Part shown: positions 57,803-64,000 of the stretch, in pieces
How the letters are laid out: each line of letters begins with the position of its first letter
How positions within the stretch are numbered: position 1 is the first letter of the stretch
Source: Silene conica
Taxonomy: Eukaryota; Streptophyta; Magnoliopsida; Caryophyllales; Caryophyllaceae
Direction: 5' to 3'
Assembly: GCA_029255685.2 (NCBI GenBank)
Contig: CM055313.2
Span: 78,098,641 to 78,162,640, forward strand
DNA: 64,000 bases
Program-made: the position numbers and the translations under genes
Notes under the pieces: model-generated
Seen by the model: the letters and a program-made list of their open reading frames with translations, nothing else
Database searches by the model: none
What the model was told of the DNA's origin: nothing

Positions 57803-58043
57803 CTCCCTCCTACCCACAAATAATGTCCCATTGTCCATTTCCGTCTATTTAGCAACGTGTCTCAGTGTCCATATTTAGTAACTTTTTTACTTGTTTTTTA
57901 CCCCTACCAAATTCCATTTATTACCCACCCAACACACTCTCTCCAATCTACCTACCCCTACCCAACCAAAATATTAAACAACTAATATCTCATAAATTTG
58001 GTACTTTCTTAACAATGGGACAATATTTGTGGATAAGAGGGAG
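57803..58043. mobile_element. Stowaway-like MITE, 241 bp
   Basis: Ends CTCCCTCCTACCCACAAATA and, inward from the right, CTCCCTCTTATCCACAAATA; inverted text continues (TGTCCCATTGT, ACAATGGGACA). TA on both sides (57801-57802, 58044-58045). Tc1/mariner-type. Confidence 0.75.
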
Positions 58044-58264
58044 TATTATATAACAAAATTTAATAATTTTGAATATGTCCGGAACTATTACATAATCATT
58101 TATGAAAGCTCGTCTTAGACAATCTTAAGACATAATGCATGAAACTAAATATCAAGTACTTAGTAAGAAGATGATCTATGTACATGCATGTGAATAAAAA
58201 GGTTAAATAAAGAATTAAGAAGAAAATTTTCTCACATTAGGTTGTAAGAAAATCAATCAACAAG

Positions 58265-59227
58265 TGTTGATGATGAAGTACTAGGAACTTGGATGATCTT
58301 CCTAGCAAGAGCTTGGGTCTCCAAGTATAGAAAACCTCCTAAGATAGCACCCAAGATGAAGATCACAACTATACTACTAAATATTAGCTAGATATTGTAG
58401 TAGTAGTATTTCTAACTCTATTACTAATATCACTATTATTACTACTATACTTAGTAATATTCACTAATACTACTACTTAGTATTTTTTGTGATTTAGTGA
58501 ATAATGTTGAGTTTTTGCATGCTAGAGATAAGAGAGAATTTTTTTATGAAGAGATGAATAAATTGTCCTCTAAATAAATAAGGCACATATGGTCCTTATA
58601 TAGACCATGTCGCTTACTATAATGGACTTTCGGGTCCATTTTGTTTCTTGACATTTGTCCCACTAATGCATATAAGAAATGTGACAATTTATCTTATACA
58701 ATTAATTATTAATATGATCATTTAACTACTTAAATATCATAACTAATAAATAACATACACTTAACATTTTAAGTTGTATTTCACCATTATATCATCATAT
58801 AATGTACCCCACAATAATTAATTATTTCAATTTACAACTCTTTGTAAATATAAATAACTTATTATCTTTACTTCAAATTATCATATAACTTCTACATATC
58901 TAGTGAATTAACATTTTAATCACTAAATCTAATTCTTATTTAACAACATTAAAATAAGATATAAACTCAACTCATAAAGTCGGAAATTAAACTGTATCAA
59001 ATACAATTAATTAATTCTCTTATTTGGGTTTTCATCCTTTAGGTGTAGACCTTTAGGGATCAACTGATCACCGCCGTCTTACAACAGTAACGTCAAACCC
59101 TAGCCGGCCAACCGTTACCGATATACGTTGATCAGTTGATTAATATTGCTAGTGAATATCCCAAATCTATTCCCTTAATGAGATTTATTTTGTACATGCA
59201 CTATTGTGGAGGACACTTGCTCCAACA
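58265..59227 (-). repeat. 3' LTR of the Copia remnant, about 963 bp
   Basis: Minus strand opens TGTTGGAGCAAGTG after the purine tract and appears to close CATCATCAACA, giving TGTTG...CAACA ends. The outer edge is approximate. Confidence 0.55.
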
Positions 59228-60586
59228 ATCTTCCACTTGTCCGATACAAGTTGTGCGTTACCAATTCTCGTGTCCGTTTCACATTTCCCACTCAATGCAA
59301 GGTGTCTTTCAAGTCGCAATTGCACTTGACTTATGTCATGGGTGGTTTTCTCGATCTGGAGAGATACCGTCTGACCGGACGATCTACCATAGATCATTTC
59401 CGAGCGTGGCCACACATTTTCAGTAACTACTCCTCGAGTTGCCCAAAGATGTTTATACCATGACGTTGGGCGGACAACTCCTGTTGACCCAATTTCTCCT
59501 GTTTAATGTAGATCACCATGACCCAACAAATGTCCTTTGGGTGCCCTTTTATTTACAGTATGACTTAGAGTATAAACCAAAAGTCAATCGGAAACTACAC
59601 CGACTCGGATAACTGGTCTCTTGTCAAAAGAATCGACTCATTGAAATACTATATAGTTCCCGCCACGACCACGCCTCAATTAAATTAAATTGATAAGAGA
59701 CTCTATATGTGTCACTGTCCGGCAAAGTGTCGCACAGTCTGTCTATGTAATCGACCAGTCATCACTATGACCCCATGGTGTTGAACCAACCATCGATCGC
59801 CTTACAATCCAGTCACATAAAAACGTCAACTCAGTGAGTGACCAGGGACAATACATGGTTCATCATGTTCACTTGAATGGTGTTCAACATTGTCATACAA
59901 TCAATTCGGATAAACCAAGTATATATAGTCAAACAAAAATAATAATTCACTAAAGAATCATAAACAATAAATGTGATTTATCATATATGAAAATATTGAT
60001 ATATTATCCAATCATTACATATCACATTATCTAGAGAAAATCAGGCACTTGTCTCAAACCCATGGAGACAATGTGACCATCATGCTTAGCCTTTGATAAG
60101 GGCTTAGTTAAAGGATCAGCGATGTTATCGTCTGTCCCAATCTTACAAACATCTATTTCCCTTCTATCCACATAATCTCTAATTACATGGTACTTCCTCA
60201 AAACATGTCGAGACTTATTGCTAGACTTCGACTCTTTAGATTGAAAAATAGCCCCGCTGTTATCACATTATATAGTTATAGGATCCACGGCTGTAGGGAT
60301 TACTCTTAGTCCATCCATGAATTGCCGAATCCAAACAGCTTTCTTTGCAGCTTCTGATGCTGCCAGGTACTCAGCTTCTGTTGTAGAATCTGCAGTGACG
60401 CTTTGCTTGAAGCTCTTCCAGCAAACTGCTTCTCCATTCAATATAAAGACATAGCCAGATTGAGATTTTAAATCATCCCTATCGGTTTGGAAACTGGCAT
60501 CAGACGTAACTCAGTTTGTCCTCCAAACACTAAGAACGAATCCTTAGTTCTTCGTAAGTACTTAAGGATGTTCTTTACGGCTATTG
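58265..60586 (-). mobile_element. Copia remnant: RNase H end, 3' noncoding part and one LTR
   Basis: On the minus strand the end of a Copia RNase H domain is seen at about 60586-60020, followed by about 800 bp of non-coding text, a purine tract AAGTGGAAGAT (59228-59238) and an LTR (58265-59227). The front of the element is absent; at 60587 it meets a TGTAACATCCC end. A broken fossil with several breaks. Confidence 0.7.
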
Positions 60587-61150
60587 TAACATCCCGTATT
60601 TTTATAAAAGTAATTTTAATAATTTAAAGTAGTTTTTGGAATTTAATAATACTTTAATTATAATTCGTAAGTTTTATTTTAAGAAATGTCGTTAAGTTTC
60701 GTCTTAAGTTTATTTAATCTAAAGATATCGTGTTTTCTTTGGTTTTCCGTTTACAAATAATTCCCGAATCGCTTGAGTGAAACCCGTCTCAAGCTTAACT
60801 TAAAACCAATTGTGAAAGGAACCTTCCTCCTCATTTCCTTAACATTCATAAACCCTTGCTCAAGAAACAAAACATCAGACATTTCATTTCTTATTTCTCA
60901 TATCTCCATCTTCACAAAATTCAATCTTGTGGATTCGTTACAACTCCGATTGACGCAAGGTTTTCGCCTACGCTTTCATCTCTTCATTTTCGTTCTTTCT
61001 ACCTCTTTAAATTTCAAAGTCGATTTTGGGACTGTTTTGAGGTAAACTCGAAATTACCCCATAATAATCCGTTTTTGTTGTTTGTAGGTGTTGACTCGGA
61101 CGACCCGGACAAGGACTCGTACATTGTAGAAGATTAGAAGTGAAGAATTG
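60587..61150 (+). mobile_element. LTR fragment opening TGTAACATCCC, Tat-like
   Basis: Opens TGTAACATCCCGTATTTTTA, close to the TGTAACACCCC opening of the solo LTR at 8690, and abuts the Copia remnant, suggesting insertion into it. No closing end was found before the different repeat that starts near 61150. Frames at 60773-61137 show no domain. Confidence 0.4.
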
Positions 61151-64000
61151 ATGCCCGTCGTTGAGGGTACCAAAGATAAATTTATAATTCCTAAACTTAA
61201 ACTATAGATAGTGAAAGTTAGGGTCGAACCACAAAGAGGTGGGGAGTGTTTATTGTTTGAATGTTAATGTTTAAAGGTAACAAAATTTGGGGGTTTGATT
61301 GGTTGATTACTAAATCTAAGCAAAGATTAAAACAAAAAAATAATAAAAGATGGGAATAAAATATAATAAAAGGGATGCTAGGATGTTCGGGTAATAAATA
61401 GCTAAGGTAATATAAATCCTAAGGTCAACATGTATTGCAGTCGCGTAAGGGGTGTAACATATCCTTTCGGTCTATGATACCTAATAGCTCCTTTCGGCCT
61501 ATGCTATTAGTTCCTAGGTCTCACAATTATTGGGTGTCAACAATAAGGGTGATTCCTAAATCCTAGGTCACATACCTTTCAGTCTTAAGTAACCTAGCCG
61601 TCTTAAGGTGTAAACCAATGCCCTTCCCGTATCTCTCAATCTTGGGTAGGTCATTACTAACATCCTACAAGTCTCCTTTCGGTCTCATTGCAGGTTATTA
61701 TAGTCAACAAGGAAAGACGAAACAGGATTAATGCGCGAGTGGGTCGACCGACCAGCTATTCCGGTCGGCCGACCACCGCCTTGGTCGACCGACCCATTAT
61801 TTGAGTCGGCCGACCACAGCTCTGCTACAAGTCGGTCTCGGAATTCTATTACCTATGCATATTCATCCCCTACATCCTAACATATGAAATTTAGCTACGC
61901 ATGGTAATTGAAACAATAATAAAAACGGGAATAAATATGGAAAACATAATGAAAATCAATCTAAGCATGCAAAAATAAAGCTTGGGATTCTAACTTAAAC
62001 CGGATGCAACAATAGTAAGAACAATAATAAAACTAGATTACGAGAATAATTACCAGAAATCGGAATTTATTGATGAATGCTTGAGAATTATTGAGAGATT
62101 ACAATCAAACTAAAAAGATGGAATAAAACTAAATTACGAACTTTATTGTAGCTTGTTCTAAAAACTCCATGCCAAACCCTAATCACAAGATTAGCTTATA
62201 TAGGGCAGAAAATTCGAGTTTCCTAAAGACTCCATACTTCTAATCAAATTCCGAAAACGTTCCTGGGCTTTGCTGAGGTCGGTCGACCAATTTGGTGGGT
62301 CGGTCGACCTCTTTTACGGGCTTAGGAGAATTCTGGGCTTTCTTTAAGATTTTGGACTTCTTAATCTTCAGGCCAGGTCGGCCGACCCATATAGTAGGTC
62401 GGTCGACCGCTTCCGCGTAGGAATTCTCCGGTTCTTCTTGTTTTGACTTTTGGTACTTAAATAATGACTCCAGTTGACTTTTCTTTGTTCCTTAATTATG
62501 CAAAAATCTCGAGGGCATGAATTTGGTGCTAAATCGTCCCTTTTCCGCATAAAACTGCAAAAGTGCATAAAAATACGAAAGTACACGATTGTTGGGAAAT
62601 AAGGGCTAAAACATACTCCCTCCGTCCCGGTCATTTGTTATCTATTTCCATTTTGGGGTGTATCATTGAATTGTTATCTATTTCCATTTTTGGCAACTTT
62701 TTGTGGATGACATTTGATTACATGTGGGGTCATATAATTTGTGTGGTCCAAATTCATTTATACTTCTTTTCTTAATCTTTGTGTCAAAAGCAATAGATAA
62801 CAATTGATCGGGACGGAGGGAGTAGTAAATGAGCGACCAAATGCGTGTAAAAAATAGATGAAAAACATCATAAAATAGACACGCATCAAATTCCCCAAAC
62901 CAAACCTTGCTTGCCCTCAACCAAGAAGTAGACTCGATCTTAACTAATGGAACGATTTCAATCTCAGAGCGAAATTTACATGTGAGCCTAAACAAATGCC
63001 AAGTACAAAATGAGAAAGTATATAAATCATGCAAACGAGTTATGGTGTCGTCAAACTTGCAACACTAGAGACTATAGAGACTTTATACCATGGACTCTCG
63101 CGGTACGCTCGAGACACTCATGAAGCAAAGGGTGAGTATATGTAAAAGATAGAAAGAAGTAATTTTGTCATGACACTCACCTAACTGCGACCCATGGAAA
63201 CATGCCTGCAATCTAACATGAGCAAGAATTCTACAACTATGTATAACAAACTCATTAAATGACCCAGATACATGCAATCGAGGTAATGAAAGATATGTGA
63301 GGTAAAAGGTAAAAGGTGGTTAAGATGTTTTTGGATATGTGGGGTTAGTAGCCAAGCTAGTAAAACTGGTTTCCAACAACATATTTCACACCCTTTTGAT
63401 ATTAAGAAAGTGCTCTTTTTGTAGCACAACTCTCACATTAAATATAAGAAAGGACTCACAAATATTTTGAATGAGGTACGGGAGTGATAACACATAAAAG
63501 AAAGGGAATTTGGAACGAATTTTTTTTTCATTCTGATGCTGTCAGGTGGTCGGCCGACCCATGAAGGTGGTCGGTCGACCTACTTTCTGCTGTATATTTT
63601 GATTTTTTTCGTTTTCGTTTTTCTTTTCTTTCTTTTTCTGAATTTTTCTGTTCTTTTTCTTTTCTTTCTTTCTTTCTTTTCTCTTTTTGCTCAAGATAGC
63701 ATACAGACCAAGATGCCTCAAAAAAAATAAACCAAAGACCACAAATACTAGCTTGGAAGGGTAGGCTACGTATGGGATGTAGTTTTGGGGGAATAAAAAG
63801 GCAATTTTGGCTATGTGAAGCTTATGGGTAAAATAGAGAAAGGGATCCCAAATGCACGTATCAAGACTCACAAAACGAGATAGTATAACAAGTATATAGC
63901 AATTCAAGTTCATGTTTATGCATATTGATGTAACATGTTCCAAGGGGAGTACTACTCACATCCTAGACAACTGGTTTAAGAATGAAACCAGGAATAAGGC
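61150..64000. repeat. LTR-retrotransposon-like non-coding repeat, GTCGACC-rich
   Basis: No ORF with a domain. Clusters of GGTCGACCGACC / GGTCGGCCGACC lie at 61740-61815, 62278-62310, 62373-62412 and 63546-63580. CCTTTCGGTCT words recur at 61460-61690, and a T/C-rich tract lies at 63600-63700. The text looks like the non-coding part of a large LTR element that runs off the window, but no LTR pair is visible. Confidence 0.4.
62616..62822. mobile_element. Stowaway MITE, 207 bp
   Basis: Perfect 13-bp inverted ends CTCCCTCCGTCCC / GGGACGGAGGGAG, flanked by TA (62614-62615 and 62823-62824). GTTATCTATTTCC occurs twice in the left arm. A textbook plant Tc1/mariner MITE, inserted in the LTR-like repeat. 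Confidence 0.9.

Noticed and set aside
59136-59463. Overlapping frames on both strands as small host genes.
   Set aside because: They straddle the purine tract and inner edge of the Copia remnant's LTR.
63600-63730. Phe-rich frame in the T/C tract near the right end.
   Set aside because: Low-complexity TTTTCTTTC sequence; no domain.

Overview
This is a gene-poor, repeat-rich stretch of plant nuclear DNA. It contains plant-type Copia elements, a Helitron, many MITEs, a plant L1-type LINE and tRNA-derived SINEs. The two host genes belong to plant families (a WAV3/EDA40-type RING ligase and a TRICHOME BIREFRINGENCE-LIKE protein) and have GT-AG introns. The background is very AT-rich. Palindromic motifs of the TCGATCGA and GTCGACC kind recur in the retrotransposon-derived parts. 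I think of Caryophyllales (perhaps Caryophyllaceae) but cannot show this from the sequence.

Layout. From 1 to about 4.6 kb lie MITEs, a long-inverted-repeat element, old LTR-like sequence, a Copia gag remnant and a TRIM-like miniature element. From about 4.6 to 14.1 kb is a nested stack: an old LTR-like sequence with a TATA box is split by a MITE (5089-8872), which holds a 2.96-kb apparent solo LTR (5732-8690). A young Copia element (9262-14048, target duplication GCTTT) lies just beyond. From 14.7 to 15.9 kb are two MITEs.

The host block runs from 16.3 to 27.1 kb, with both genes on the minus strand. The first is a three-exon RING-H2/VWA-like ubiquitin-ligase gene (16323-19271). The second is a four-exon TBL polysaccharide O-acetyltransferase gene (21791-27089). 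They are independent genes, not an operon; one would act in ubiquitination, the other in Golgi cell-wall acetylation.

From 27.5 to 34.8 kb are MITEs and a non-autonomous Helitron (30059-34809) filled with an AT-rich tandem array of higher-order structure. From 34857 to 43891 lies a minus-strand Sirevirus-type Copia fossil with an env-like downstream region and a SINE inside it. From 44 to 52 kb are MITEs, a LINE tail, a second SINE and a PIF/Harbinger transposase fragment. A LINE with a 16-bp target duplication occupies 52070-56172. From 56.2 kb to the end are short tandem repeats shared with the Helitron, two Stowaway-type MITEs, a Copia remnant with one LTR, and LTR-like noncoding sequence rich in GTCGAC palindromes.

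Element boundaries were found by eye from terminal repeats and target duplications. No search was run, so family names below superfamily level are inference.
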